Made by a program: the position numbers and the translations under genes
Shown: piece by piece, positions 49,671 to 58,955 of the stretch
Numbering within the stretch: position 1 is the first letter of the stretch
Layout: each line of letters begins with the position of its first letter
The notes under the pieces: model-generated
The model's input: the letters and a program-made list of their open reading frames with translations, nothing else
Databases searched by the model: none
What the model was told of the DNA's origin: nothing
Source: Nonomuraea sp. PA05
GTDB taxonomy: Bacteria > Actinomycetota > Actinomycetes > Streptosporangiales > Streptosporangiaceae
DNA: 64,000 nucleotides
Direction of reading: 5' to 3'
Assembly: GCF_008086045.1 (NCBI RefSeq)
Contig: NZ_VSEY01000001.1
Coordinates: forward strand, 124,001-188,000

Positions 49671-50743
49671 GAGGACTTCCTCTCGCCGCGGGCCAGCAGG
49701 TAGTCCACGAGCCGGGTCTGCGGGACGGTGATGACCACGAACAGCAGGCAGACGACGGTGACCGAGGACAGGTTGTAGTAGTTGGAGGAGTAGATCTTGG
49801 CCTGGGCGAAGGCGTCGATGATGCCGACGACGTTCACCAGGGCAGTGTCCTTCTGCAGCGCGACGAACGCGCCGAGCAGCGGAGGGACGATCCGCCGCAC
49901 CGCCTGCGGCAGGATCACGTACCGCAGGGTGTGCGCGCGGGACAGGCCGAGCGACAGCGCGGCCGACTCCTGGCTGGGGTGGATCGACTCGATCGCCGAG
50001 CGGTACAGCTCGGCGTTGTAGGCGCTGTAGGTGAGGGTCAGCGCCACGATGGCGTAGACGACAGGGGGAGCGTCGCTGATCACCGGGATCCCGGCCAGCG
50101 GGACGCCGAAGCCGACGAGGTAGATCACCACGATGGCGGGCAGGCCGCGGAACAGGTCGATGTAGGCGATGGCCAGCAGGCGCAGCGGGCGCCCGCCCCG
50201 GCCGGGCGCGAGCCGGGCGAGCGCCAGCAGCAGGCCGATGACCAGCACCAGCGCCTGGGTGACGAGGGCGATGAGCACGTTGTGCCACAGCGCCTTGCCG
50301 GTCTCGGCGAAGCTCGTCCTCATCAGGTCCCAGCGCAGGAACGTCTCGCGGACGATCCCGTCGCTGATGGTGAGGAAGAGGACCAGCGCCATGAGGCACA
50401 GGCAGAACCCGGCGACGCCCAGCGCCGTCCAGGACGACTCGCGGGAGGCCGCGGCGTCGCGGCGCGCGTCGGTGATCGCCCCGCGCGAGAGCGCCCGGGC
50501 GGACGCGGCGGAGCCGCGCAGCCCCTTCCAGGCGGGGATCCCGACGAGGACGGCCGCCACCACGGCGACCGCCAGGACGATCACGGATCCGGCGGACAGC
50601 CGGTGGACGGCGTTGGCCACCACCGCCGCCGTGACCGCGACCGTCAGTGCCACGCCGGTCCAGGCCGCGACGTTCAGCGGCCGGGAGCGCGGTGGCGGCA
50701 CGGGCTCTTTGGCGCCGGTCGGCGCCTCGACGGCGGCGGTCAC
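49667..50743 (-). CDS. Amino-acid ABC transporter permease (GlnP/HisM-type)
   Basis: A 358-residue permease, longer than usual because of about 130 extra N-terminal residues with two helices. The core HEQ-type signature is GKALWHNVLIALVTQALVLV, and the EAA loop AALSLGLSRAHTLRYVILPQ. I chose the GTG at 50743, which overlaps the binding-protein stop as GTGA; a GTG at 50755 is also in frame. Confidence 0.9.
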   Translation of the reverse strand: MTAAVEAPTGAKEPVPPPRSRPLNVAAWTGVALTVAVTAAVVANAVHRLSAGSVIVLAVAVVAAVLVGIPAWKGLRGSAASARALSRGAITDARRDAAASRESSWTALGVAGFCLCLMALVLFLTISDGIVRETFLRWDLMRTSFAETGKALWHNVLIALVTQALVLVIGLLLALARLAPGRGGRPLRLLAIAYIDLFRGLPAIVVIYLVGFGVPLAGIPVISDAPPVVYAIVALTLTYSAYNAELYRSAIESIHPSQESAALSLGLSRAHTLRYVILPQAVRRIVPPLLGAFVALQKDTALVNVVGIIDAFAQAKIYSSNYYNLSSVTVVCLLFVVITVPQTRLVDYLLARGERKSS

Positions 50744-51624
50744 GACACCGACCACTCGGGCAGGTCGTCGGGGTTCCCGCCGAGGAACGGCTGGAACTGC
50801 TCCTTGAAGACCCGGTCCAGGGTGCCGTCGGCCCTCATCTCGCCGACGATCGTGTTGACCCCGGCGGTGTTCGCCGAGCCCTTGGGCAGCATGATCGCCG
50901 CGTCACCGCCGACGGGGTACTGCCCGGCCACCTTGACCGCGTCACCGATCTGCCGGGCGTTCAGCATGACCAGGGTGGTGTCGAGGACGACGGCGTCGAT
51001 CTGGCGGGCCCGCAGCGCGGTGATCATGTCGTTGATCGACTGGTACTGCCTGGCCTGCTGGGCGGGTTTGAGCTGCTCGTTGACGAACCTGTCCTGGACG
51101 GAGCCGAGCAGGATGCCGATCCTGGCGTCCTTGATCGTGGTGGCGTCCAGGGTGCTGTCGGACCGCACGAGCACGCCGCTCTTGACGTTGAGGTACGGGT
51201 CGGTGAAGTCGGCGACCTTCTCGCGCTCGGGCGTCTTGTAGAGCTGGTAGATCGTCAGGTCGTAGTCCTTGGTCCGGCCGCTGACCAGGGCGTCGAACGA
51301 GACGTTCGTCAGCTCCAGGCGCGGGATGCCGGCCCGGTGGGCGATCTCGGCGGCCAGGCAGTAGGAGTAGCCGCTCCGGACGTTCCGCGGGGTGTCGCCG
51401 TTGTAGTCGCCCGGGGCGGGCAGCGCGGCCTGGATGGTGAGGACGCCGGAGTCGACGGTCGTCAGCTTGTGGGCGCCGTAGGTGCCGCTGACCTTGCACT
51501 CGCCGTAGGACGGCGAGCCGTCGGCGGCCGTCCCGGCGTCCGAGCCGCCGCACGCGGTGAGCAGGCCGAGGCCCAGGGCCGTGACGCCGAGCAGGCCCGC
51601 GGCCCGGGAGGTGATGGCCGGCAT
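50740..51624 (-). CDS. Amino-acid ABC transporter substrate-binding lipoprotein (SBP_bac_3)
   Basis: A 294-residue binding protein with lipobox LLTACG (C25). The family 3 pattern is visible: GYSYCLAAEIAHRAGIPRLE, NVSFDALVSGRTKDYDLTIY, PYLNVKSGVLVRSDS, and the two-lobe hinge. It delivers an amino acid or related ligand to the permease encoded next. It follows the decarboxylase-family gene by 31 bases, so both are probably co-transcribed. Confidence 0.92.
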   Translation of the reverse strand: MPAITSRAAGLLGVTALGLGLLTACGGSDAGTAADGSPSYGECKVSGTYGAHKLTTVDSGVLTIQAALPAPGDYNGDTPRNVRSGYSYCLAAEIAHRAGIPRLELTNVSFDALVSGRTKDYDLTIYQLYKTPEREKVADFTDPYLNVKSGVLVRSDSTLDATTIKDARIGILLGSVQDRFVNEQLKPAQQARQYQSINDMITALRARQIDAVVLDTTLVMLNARQIGDAVKVAGQYPVGGDAAIMLPKGSANTAGVNTIVGEMRADGTLDRVFKEQFQPFLGGNPDDLPEWSVS

Positions 51625-51655
51625 GGTTGTTCTCCTGTGGCTGAGGGGGAGGGGA

Positions 51656-52396
51656 TCAGATCCGCCGGGAGCCGACGACCTGGCCGAGGTCGAAGTCGAA
51701 CTCCTGGGTGTCCAGACGGGCGGCGAGCACGCGGATGTCGCCGAGCGGGCCGAAGGGGTCGCGGGGGCCGTCCGTGAGCGTGAGTGTGCCTTCGGCGCGG
51801 AGGCTGCCGTGCAGGACGCTGTTGGGGTAGTCGACCCGGATGACCTGGGCGATCTCCGGTTCGGAGGCGTGATTTTGGGCCAGGAGCCGCACCTGGAGGT
51901 TGCACTGGCCCATGTCGGGGACGTTCAGCCCGGCGGGCCAGGCGCCGGCCGGCTCGCCGGTCACGGTGATCTCCGAGCGGACGAGGACGTCGCCGTGGCG
52001 GCGGCAGGCGAGGGTGAGGCCGTCAGGGGTCTGCTCCCAGGTGAACTCGCCGCCCTTCTTGGGCCACGGCCACATCTCGCGCCCGGCCGCCAGGCCCATG
52101 TCGATGTCGATGTACTCGAGCGAGCAGAACTTGCCGACGTGCTCCTCGAAGCGGCACGGCACGTTGAACGCGACGTTGTGGGAGCCCTGGTAGCCGTCCA
52201 CGTCGCCGATGAGCAGCCAGCTCACCACGACGAAGTCGCCGATGGGCTCCAGCGGCTCGGGCAGCAGGCGCCGGGTGACGCCCTCGTCCACGCCGCAGAG
52301 CAGCATCACGCGGGTGCAGTCGCGGAAGTGGTGCGGCGCCGGATGGTAGAGCGGCGTGGACCAGTCGGGAATGGTGATGGCGGTGGGTGCGGGCAC
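51656..52396 (-). CDS. Acetoacetate decarboxylase family protein
   Basis: A 246-residue ADC-fold protein. It includes FVVVSWLLIGDVDGYQGSHN, EYIDIDMGLAAGREMWPWPK, then KGGEF; the Lys pair in PWPKKGG stands where true ADC has its Schiff-base lysine region. Relatives outside Clostridium often act as aldolase/dehydratases on keto acids rather than as decarboxylases. The GTG at 52396 has GGAGG seven bases upstream. First gene of the operon with the amino-acid importer, divergent from a TetR gene. Confidence 0.82.
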   Translation of the reverse strand: MPAPTAITIPDWSTPLYHPAPHHFRDCTRVMLLCGVDEGVTRRLLPEPLEPIGDFVVVSWLLIGDVDGYQGSHNVAFNVPCRFEEHVGKFCSLEYIDIDMGLAAGREMWPWPKKGGEFTWEQTPDGLTLACRRHGDVLVRSEITVTGEPAGAWPAGLNVPDMGQCNLQVRLLAQNHASEPEIAQVIRVDYPNSVLHGSLRAEGTLTLTDGPRDPFGPLGDIRVLAARLDTQEFDFDLGQVVGSRRI

Positions 52397-52413
52397 GGAT
52401 GCGCCTCCGAAAT

Positions 52414-52438
52414 CGAAATGGACTCTATTTTTATTTCG
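52414..52438. promoter_or_regulatory. AT-rich inverted repeat between ADC-family and TetR genes
   Basis: CGAAAT-N13-ATTTCG in a markedly AT-rich stretch (ACTCTATTTTTATTTCGG) that stands out in this genome. It lies 18 bases before the GTG of the decarboxylase-family gene and is the best candidate for the TetR operator and promoter. The rest of 52397-52566 shows no further signal. Confidence 0.5.
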
Positions 52439-52566
52439 GTTAGTCTGTGGCATGACCGCTCCGGCCGTCAAGAGTCGTCTTCGCAGGTGGTCCGACACCC
52501 AAGATCGCGACGTGCCCGGCCCGCCATCTCGACCGCTAAGGTGGTCCGGACCTCGGAGGACAAGAC

Positions 52567-53211
52567 GTGACCCGCAGCCCCTTGATCGACCTGGCGTCGG
52601 CGATGCGCCGCGCCCCGACCCAGGAGCGCAGCAAGGCCAAGGTCCGCGCCATCCTGGACGCCGCCGACGAGCTGCTCGGCGAGATCGGGTACGACGCGCT
52701 CGTGGCCACCCCGTGGCCGATCGTCGAGCGTGCGGGCGTCACGGTCGGCGTCTTCTACCACTACTTCGAAGGCGGCGAAGCGGTCCTGGAGGCCCTCGGG
52801 CTGCGTTACTTCGAGAGCGCGGGGGAGCTGGTCGACACCCTGGCGAGCCGCTCCTACCCCGGCTGGGAGTCGGTGGTGGACGCCGTCGTCGACACCTACG
52901 CAGGCTTCTACGGCCGCCCGTCCGTGCGCGAGCTGTGGCTGAACAACCGGCTGACCGCCGTGGCCAAGGAAGCCGGCCGCGAGGTCAACGACTACATCTA
53001 CCGCACCATCACCGACCTGCTGGAACGTACCTCGGGCGGCACGCTGCGGCTGACCCCGATGGGCGCCCGCATCACCAACAGCATCGGCGACCAGTTGCTG
53101 CGCCTGGTCGAGGACGAGGCGGAGCCCGCCCGCGCCGAGATGATCGCCGAGGTCAAGATCGCCATGCGCAGCTACTGCCGGACCTTCCTCGGCGGCCCCG
53201 ACCGCCCCTGA
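52567..53211 (+). CDS. TetR-family transcriptional regulator
   Basis: A 214-residue TetR protein. The helix-turn-helix is VRAILDAADELLGEIGYDAL, IVERAGVTVGVFYHYFEGGE. The C-terminal ligand domain is all-helical. GTG start at 52567. It is divergent from the decarboxylase/amino-acid importer operon and is its likely repressor. Confidence 0.9.
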   Translation: MTRSPLIDLASAMRRAPTQERSKAKVRAILDAADELLGEIGYDALVATPWPIVERAGVTVGVFYHYFEGGEAVLEALGLRYFESAGELVDTLASRSYPGWESVVDAVVDTYAGFYGRPSVRELWLNNRLTAVAKEAGREVNDYIYRTITDLLERTSGGTLRLTPMGARITNSIGDQLLRLVEDEAEPARAEMIAEVKIAMRSYCRTFLGGPDRP

Positions 53212-53216
53212 CCTTC

Positions 53217-55199
53217 TTATGCGGCGAGGTCCCCGATGGGCTGCTCGGTCCAGATGGTCTTGCCGGCCTGCGTGTACCGGCTGCCCCAGCGGCTGGTCAG
53301 CTGGGCCACCAGGAACAGGCCCCGCCCGCCCTCGTCGGTCTCGCGAGCCCGGCGCAGCCGGGGCTGGGTGCTGCTGGAGTCGGACACCTCGCAGATGAGC
53401 ACGTGGCGGTCGCGGATGAGCCGCAGCCCCACGGGCGCGCCGCCGTAGCGGATCGCGTTGGTGACCAGCTCGCTGACCACCAGCTCGGTCACCAGGGCCA
53501 TCTCGTCCAGCCGCCAGGCGGCCAGCTGGCCGCTGGTCAGCTTGCGCGCGTCGCCGACGACGGCGGGGTCGGCGGGGAACTCCCAGCCGACGGTGTCGGT
53601 GGCGGGCATGGCGAAGGTACGGGCCAGCAGCAGGGCGATGTCGTCGACCGGCGGAGCGGCGGGCAGCTCCGCCACCAGATGGCGGCCGATCTCGGGCAGG
53701 GCGCGGCCGGGGCGGCACAGGACGTCCAGGCGCCGGCACAGCCGGTCCATGCCGTCGGAGAGATCGTGGTCGTCCCGCTCCACCAGCCCGTCCGTGTAGA
53801 GGGCGAGGACGCTGCCCTCCGGCAGGAGGATCTCGGCGGGCTCGAACGGCATGTTCCCGACGCCGAGCGGCGGGCCGGGGGAGAGGTCGACGAAGGCGGC
53901 GGCGGCGCCCGGCTGCACCAGGGCCGGGGGCGGATGGCCGGCGCTGGCCATCGCGCACCGGCGCGTCACGGGGTCGTAGGTCACGTACAGGCAGGTCGCC
54001 CCGATGCCCTCCCCGGACCCGCCGGACTCCTCGGCCAGCCGCAGCACGAGATCGTCCAGATGCGTCAGCAGCTCGTCCGGCGGCAGATCCAGGTCGGCGA
54101 GGGTCTGGATGGCGGTGCGCAGCCGTCCCATCGTGGCGGTGGCCTGCAAGCCGTGCCCGGTGATGTCGCCGACGACGAACGCCACGCGCAGCGACGACAG
54201 CGGGATGACGTCGAACCAGTCGCCGCCGACCTCGGCCCGGTCGCCGGCGGGCTGGTAGATCCCGGCCGTCTGCGCGGCGGTGAGGTCCACCGGCGCCTGC
54301 GGCAGGAGGCTGCGCTGCAGGGTCACGGCCGCGGTGTGCTCGCGGGTGTAGCGGCGGGCGTTGTCCACGCTCAGGGCCGCGCGGGAGACGATCTCTTGCA
54401 GGAACCGGACGTCTTCGTCGTCGAAGGCATCGGATCGGCCGGTACGCCAGGCCTCGACGCCGCCGAGCAGCAGGCCGCGCGCATACAGCGGCGCGACCAG
54501 CAGGGACCGGGCGTCAGCCGGCACCATGACCCGCGTGTGGCCGGCCAGCTCCTGAAGGATCCGGGAGCGGCTCGTCATGAGCACCGGTTCGCCACGTTCG
54601 AGGGTGCGCGCCGCGGGCAGGTCCGGCGGCAAGGGGATCGGGTCGCCCGCCTGGACCAGCCCGGCCGGCCAGGGTTCGCTGACCGCGACCCGCCGGAAAT
54701 CCTTGCGGATGGGCCGCGGCGGCTCGTCGCCGGCCAGCACCGCATCCGAGAGGTTCACGGTCGCGTAGTCGGCGAACACCGGGACGATCACGTCCACGAG
54801 ATCCTGAGCCGTGCGAGTGATGTCCAGGGACGCGCCGATGTTCGCCGCCGCCCGGTAGAGCAGATCCAGCCGCCGGCGCGCGGGCTGCCCCTCGTCCAGG
54901 TCGATCAGCACGGCCGCGGCTGGTTCCAGGGGGATCGCCGACACGGAGATCTCCCACTCCTGGCCCGGGCACTGCCTTCTGTGCAGCGGATATCGCCGGC
55001 CGGCGAGCGGCTCGCCCCTGGCCAGGGCCTCGTTCAGCCGCTCCTCGACCTGCCGTGCCTCCTCGGCCGTCAGCACGTTCGCCCGGTCGCCGTCAGGGGA
55101 GAGCAGGAGGCCACCGAGCAACTCGGGCGGCGTCCCTTGAGAGTCGCATCGACGCAGGATGAGCGCGAGGCCGGCAAGGGAGTCGTCCGCTGCAGCCAT
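53217..55199 (-). CDS. SpoIIE/RsbU-type PP2C phosphatase with GAF and HATPase domains
   Basis: A 660-residue multidomain signalling protein: a PAS-like N-terminal region, a GAF domain (about 130-280, LLYRAAANIGASLDITRTAQ), the SpoIIE PP2C domain (about 300-500, with EVGGDWFDVI and VGDITGHGLQA metal motifs and LYTDGLVER), and a C-terminal RsbW-like histidine-kinase ATPase (VTELVVSELVTNAIRYGG, GRGLFLVAQLTSRWG). It should dephosphorylate a STAS antagonist and/or bind a sigma factor. ATG at 55199 is preferred over 55214. The STAS protein at 13800-14168 is a possible partner class. Confidence 0.9.
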   Translation of the reverse strand: MAAADDSLAGLALILRRCDSQGTPPELLGGLLLSPDGDRANVLTAEEARQVEERLNEALARGEPLAGRRYPLHRRQCPGQEWEISVSAIPLEPAAAVLIDLDEGQPARRRLDLLYRAAANIGASLDITRTAQDLVDVIVPVFADYATVNLSDAVLAGDEPPRPIRKDFRRVAVSEPWPAGLVQAGDPIPLPPDLPAARTLERGEPVLMTSRSRILQELAGHTRVMVPADARSLLVAPLYARGLLLGGVEAWRTGRSDAFDDEDVRFLQEIVSRAALSVDNARRYTREHTAAVTLQRSLLPQAPVDLTAAQTAGIYQPAGDRAEVGGDWFDVIPLSSLRVAFVVGDITGHGLQATATMGRLRTAIQTLADLDLPPDELLTHLDDLVLRLAEESGGSGEGIGATCLYVTYDPVTRRCAMASAGHPPPALVQPGAAAAFVDLSPGPPLGVGNMPFEPAEILLPEGSVLALYTDGLVERDDHDLSDGMDRLCRRLDVLCRPGRALPEIGRHLVAELPAAPPVDDIALLLARTFAMPATDTVGWEFPADPAVVGDARKLTSGQLAAWRLDEMALVTELVVSELVTNAIRYGGAPVGLRLIRDRHVLICEVSDSSSTQPRLRRARETDEGGRGLFLVAQLTSRWGSRYTQAGKTIWTEQPIGDLAA

Positions 55200-55330
55200 G
55201 GTCCGCCTCTCCATCGGTTCACGTCACGACCGGAGATCATCTCCAGCATCACACGAGGTCGGAAGGGGCGTCCAGCAGGGTGGCGGCTCATTTTGCCCGC
55301 CGCTTGGGGCCTTTTTGCCATCGCGGGCCA

Positions 55331-55711
55331 CGCCGCCGGGGGGGAGGGCGTGCGCGGCGGCGGGCCTGGCGCGCCGACGGAGCTGATCGTCAACGCGGGC
55401 ACGCCGCGTGAGCGCCGTCACGACAAGATCTACGCGCTGCCGCTGGAGCCGGGCGACGTCGTCACGCTGCTGACCTCGGGCGCGGGCGGTTACGGGGATC
55501 TGTTCACCAGGGATCCCGAGGCGGTGCCGCGCGACGTGGAACGCGGCGTGGTCACGGTGGAGGCGGCGGCCCGGGCGTACGGCGTGGTGCTCGCCGCGGG
55601 CCGGACGCTGGTCGTCGATGAGGAGGCCACGCGGGCGGCCCGCGCCGCGCGAGGCGACAGCGAGACGGGCGTTGGCCCGGAACGGCCGGCGTGGGAGTCG
55701 GTCTTCGCCGC
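55331..55711 (+). pseudogene. Hydantoinase B/oxoprolinase, 3' fragment
   Basis: About 125 residues of the C-terminal end of a HyuB-type subunit: PGAPTELIVNAGTPRERR, YALPLEPGDVVTLLTSGAGG, YGDLFTRDPEAVPRDVERG, then PAWESVF. The upstream 450 residues are absent and the frame starts abruptly in the region before the SpoIIE gene. The frame continues as non-homologous sequence and ends inside the next gene (stop at 55845-55847). Confidence 0.78.
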
Positions 55712-55800
55712 CGCCGCCGTGGACCGCCCACGCCCGAGCAGGCCGAGACCGCTCGCCGTACACTCGCCGCAGAGATCACCGCACTGGAACGGGCATCCTG

Positions 55801-57051
55801 ATGACCACTGGCAACGCCGCAGAAGACCTCGCCGACCTCTACCGTGACCTGCACCGCCACCCCGAGCTGCCCTTCCAGGAGACGCGGACGGCGGGCCTGG
55901 CCGCCGACCGGCTGCGCGCGGCCGGGTTCGAGGTGCACACCGGGATCGGCGGCACGGGCGTGGCGGGCGTCCTGCGCAACGGCGACGGCCCGACCGTGGC
56001 GCTGCGCGCCGACATGGACGCGCTGCCGGTGGCCGAGGCGACCGGCCTGCCGTACGCCAGCACCGCCACCGCCCGCGACGACCAGGGCCGCGACCTCCCG
56101 GTCATGCACGCCTGCGGCCACGACATGCACGTCACCTGCCTGGCGGGCGCCGCCGCGGAGCTGGCCGCCGGCCGCGAGGGGTGGCGGGGGACGCTGGTGG
56201 CGCTCTTCCAGCCGGCCGAGGAGATCGCGGGCGGCGCGCGGGCCATGGTGGACAACGGGCTACTCGACCTGTTCGACCGCCCGGCCGTCGTGCTCGGCCA
56301 GCACGTCTTCCCGAACCCGGCCGGCCAGGTGCTCATCAGCTCCGGCGAGGTGCTGGCCGCCGCCGACAGCATCGAGATCCGCCTGTTCGGCCGGGGCGGT
56401 CACGGCTCCCAGCCGGAGCGCACGGTGGACCCGGTGGTGCTGGCCGCCGCCACCGTCATGCGGCTGCAGACCGTCGTGTCGCGCGAGGTGTCGCCGTTCG
56501 AGCGCGCGGTGCTGACCGTGGCCCAGATCAACGCCGGCCACAAGGAGAACGTCATCGCCGACGAGGCCCGCATCACGATCAACCTGCGCTCGTTCTCCCC
56601 GCAGGTGCGGCGCACGCTGCTGGACGGGGTGGAGCGCGTGGTGCGGGCCGAGGCTCAGGCGTCCGGCGCGCCGCGCCCGCCCGAGCTGCGCACCCTGAAC
56701 TCCTTCCCGCTCACCACCAACGACCCGGACGCCACCGCCCGCGTCCGGCGCGCCCTCATCGCCCGGCTCGGCGCCGGGCGGGTGACCGGCATGGCGCCGC
56801 TGATGGGCAGCGAGGACTTCGGCGTGTTCGGCTCGGCCGCCGGCGTCCCGTCGGTCTTCTGGGGGCTCGGGTCGGCCGACCCGGAGCGGTACGAGCGGGC
56901 GGAGCGGGAGGGGCGGCTGGTGGAGGACGTGCCGGGCAACCACTCGCCCGCCTTCGCCCCGGTGATCTTCCCTACCCTGCCCACCGGGGTCGAGGCCCTG
57001 GTCGCCGCTGCCCTGGCCTGGCTCGCGCCGCAGGGCTCGCAGGACAGCTAG
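55801..57051 (+). CDS. M20-family amidohydrolase (hippurate/indole-acyl-amino-acid type)
   Basis: A 416-residue metallo-amidohydrolase. Zinc-binding motifs: LRADMDALPV, MHACGHDMHV, LFQPAEEI, and HGSQPERTVDP in the dimerisation domain, then MGSEDFGVF with a late His (GNHSPAF). Such enzymes cleave N-acyl amino acids. ATG at 55801. Its position after a HyuB fragment suggests a former hydantoin or pyroglutamate-type catabolic cluster. Confidence 0.9.
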   Translation: MTTGNAAEDLADLYRDLHRHPELPFQETRTAGLAADRLRAAGFEVHTGIGGTGVAGVLRNGDGPTVALRADMDALPVAEATGLPYASTATARDDQGRDLPVMHACGHDMHVTCLAGAAAELAAGREGWRGTLVALFQPAEEIAGGARAMVDNGLLDLFDRPAVVLGQHVFPNPAGQVLISSGEVLAAADSIEIRLFGRGGHGSQPERTVDPVVLAAATVMRLQTVVSREVSPFERAVLTVAQINAGHKENVIADEARITINLRSFSPQVRRTLLDGVERVVRAEAQASGAPRPPELRTLNSFPLTTNDPDATARVRRALIARLGAGRVTGMAPLMGSEDFGVFGSAAGVPSVFWGLGSADPERYERAEREGRLVEDVPGNHSPAFAPVIFPTLPTGVEALVAAALAWLAPQGSQDS

Positions 57052-57272
57052 CGGCCGCCCGTCCGGCGTGAGGATCGGTCTCATTCTGGACGGCGCCGAG
57101 CCTGCCCGGCAACCGGCGGACGGTGTGCGCCGCCGGGCCGGATAAAGCATGGAAATGCCCCGTGGAAATGCCGGGAACAGCGCGCCTTGCCGTGCACGGC
57201 GGCCGAGCCTAGCCTCGAATCAGTTCAAGCTCGGATAACCCGGATTAATATCCGGGGGAAGGGGATGTGCTG

Positions 57273-57488
57273 ATGGACACCAATCCATTCGAGGACCCGG
57301 ACGGCGTATTTCTGGTGCTCATCAACGACGAACACCAGTATTCGCTGTGGCCGGCTTTCGCGGACGTTCCGCAGGGCTGGACGGTCGCGCTCGAGGAAAC
57401 GGACAGGAAAACCGCCCTGGATTACGTCGAGCAGCACTGGACCGACATGCGACCCAAAAGCCTGGCCGAGGCGATGCGTGACAACTGA
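57273..57488 (+). CDS. MbtH-like protein
   Basis: A 71-residue MbtH protein: [54 protein letters not shown], with the conserved N-P-F, S-x-W-P and W-T-D-x-R-P residues. MbtH proteins bind and activate NRPS adenylation domains, so an NRPS should be close by. The ATG at 57273 is eight bases after GGGGAAGGGG; an in-frame GTG at 57267 is possible. Likely the first gene of the cluster extending beyond the right end. Confidence 0.95.
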   Translation: MDTNPFEDPDGVFLVLINDEHQYSLWPAFADVPQGWTVALEETDRKTALDYVEQHWTDMRPKSLAEAMRDN

Positions 57489-57523
57489 CGGGCAGGTGAT
57501 TCCGGTCCCGCGGGAGGTCGTGG

Positions 57524-58891
57524 ATGAGCACTGATCAAGGGGGCCTGGCGAGTGTCGCGGCACAGGCCGCCGATCCCAACCTCGCGCTGGTTCTCAAGGT
57601 CCTTCCCGCCCTGATCGTCATCCTGCTGGCCTCGTGGGTGTGCGGGCGGCTGGCCGTCATGGTGATGCAGCCACGCGTCGTCGGCGAGATGATCGCCGGC
57701 GTGCTGCTCGGCCCCACCCTGTTCGGCTGGCTGTTCCCGCAGGCCCAGGCGGCGCTCTTCCCCGCGGAGGTCAAACCGGTCCTGTACGTCGTGAGCACCA
57801 TCGGGCTGACCCTGTACATGTTCCTCGTCGGCGCCGGGTTGCACCATGGCGCGCGGGTGCCGGGGGAGGGCCGCCGGTCGGCGGTGCTGGCGTTGTCGGG
57901 GCTCGTCCCGTCCCTGCTGCTGGGTTTCGCCGTCGGCCTGGCCCTGTGGGGCGCGCTCTCGCGGCCGGACGTCGGCCCGGTGCAGTTCGCCCTGTTCGTC
58001 GGGGGTGCCCTGTCGCTGACGGCGTTCCCGACGCTGTCGCGGATCCTGTACGAGCGGGGCATGCAGAACGCTCCGCTCGGGCGGCTCTGCCTGATCGCGG
58101 CGTCGATCGACGACGCGCTGGCGTGGTGCCTGCTCGCGGTGCTGACGGCGCTGCACCTGGGCACGGACCTGGACGGCGCGGCCCGCACCATCGTCATGTC
58201 CGCGGTGTTCGCGCTGGTCATGCTGCTGCTGGTGGCGCGGGCGCTGCGCCCGCTGGGCAGGAGCTTCGCGCAGCGCGGGGAGTTCAGCGGCGACGCGATG
58301 TACGTCATCATCCTGGTGCCGCTCGTCGCCGGCTGGATCACCGACGGGATCGGCGTCTACTCGGTCTTCGGCGGTTTCGTCGCGGGCCTGGTCATGCCGC
58401 GCGACCCCGCGTTCCGCCGGGCCCTGCACGACCGCATGATGGGCCTGGTCTCCACGCTGCTGCTGCCGGTCTTCTTCGCCTTCTCCGGGCTCAACACCGA
58501 CCTCGGCGGGATCGCCGGCGGTGTCGCGCTGCTGGGGCTCGCCGGGATCGCGGCCGCCGCGTTCGGCGGGAAGTACCTGGGGTGCGCGCTGGCGATGCGG
58601 GCTCTGGGGTTCGGCTGGCGGGAGTCGTACGCGGTGGGTGCGCTCATGAACGCGCGCGGACTGATGATCCTCATCTTCGTCAACATAGGCCTGGCCCAGG
58701 GCATGATCAGCCAGCAGCTCTTCTCCATGCTGGTGCTCGTCGCCGTCGTCACCACCGCGAGCGCCCTGCCGCTGTACAAGCTGAGCCTGCCTGACCGGCT
58801 CGAACGCGTGCAGCTCGCCACGCTGGAGGGCGGGCTCCGCGGCGCCGGCGGCCGGGCCGGGCTGGATCCGCGCGAATCAGCGGCCACCTGA
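57524..58891 (+). CDS. CPA2-family cation/proton antiporter
   Basis: A 455-residue antiporter with 12-13 helices: RVVGEMIAGVLLGPTLFGWL near the N-terminus, then GLTLYMFLVGAG, and the central ion-site helix AASIDDALAWCLLAVL. Glycopeptide clusters such as balhimycin and vancomycin also carry an antiporter of this kind. GGGAGG lies before the ATG at 57524. Role in the cluster unknown; product export or pH homeostasis are possibilities. Confidence 0.9.
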   Translation: MSTDQGGLASVAAQAADPNLALVLKVLPALIVILLASWVCGRLAVMVMQPRVVGEMIAGVLLGPTLFGWLFPQAQAALFPAEVKPVLYVVSTIGLTLYMFLVGAGLHHGARVPGEGRRSAVLALSGLVPSLLLGFAVGLALWGALSRPDVGPVQFALFVGGALSLTAFPTLSRILYERGMQNAPLGRLCLIAASIDDALAWCLLAVLTALHLGTDLDGAARTIVMSAVFALVMLLLVARALRPLGRSFAQRGEFSGDAMYVIILVPLVAGWITDGIGVYSVFGGFVAGLVMPRDPAFRRALHDRMMGLVSTLLLPVFFAFSGLNTDLGGIAGGVALLGLAGIAAAAFGGKYLGCALAMRALGFGWRESYAVGALMNARGLMILIFVNIGLAQGMISQQLFSMLVLVAVVTTASALPLYKLSLPDRLERVQLATLEGGLRGAGGRAGLDPRESAAT

Positions 58892-58955
58892 CCTCCTGAG
58901 ACCGCCCGGCCTGTCGTCCGACCACCTCATCTGGACACTCCATCCCGAGAACGGA

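Noticed and set aside
52356..55847. A plus-strand open frame of about 1160 codons across the TetR and SpoIIE genes
   Set aside because: It is antisense to an intact multidomain phosphatase and its translation is Gln/Gly/Arg-rich low complexity. Only its last part, the hydantoinase fragment, is real.
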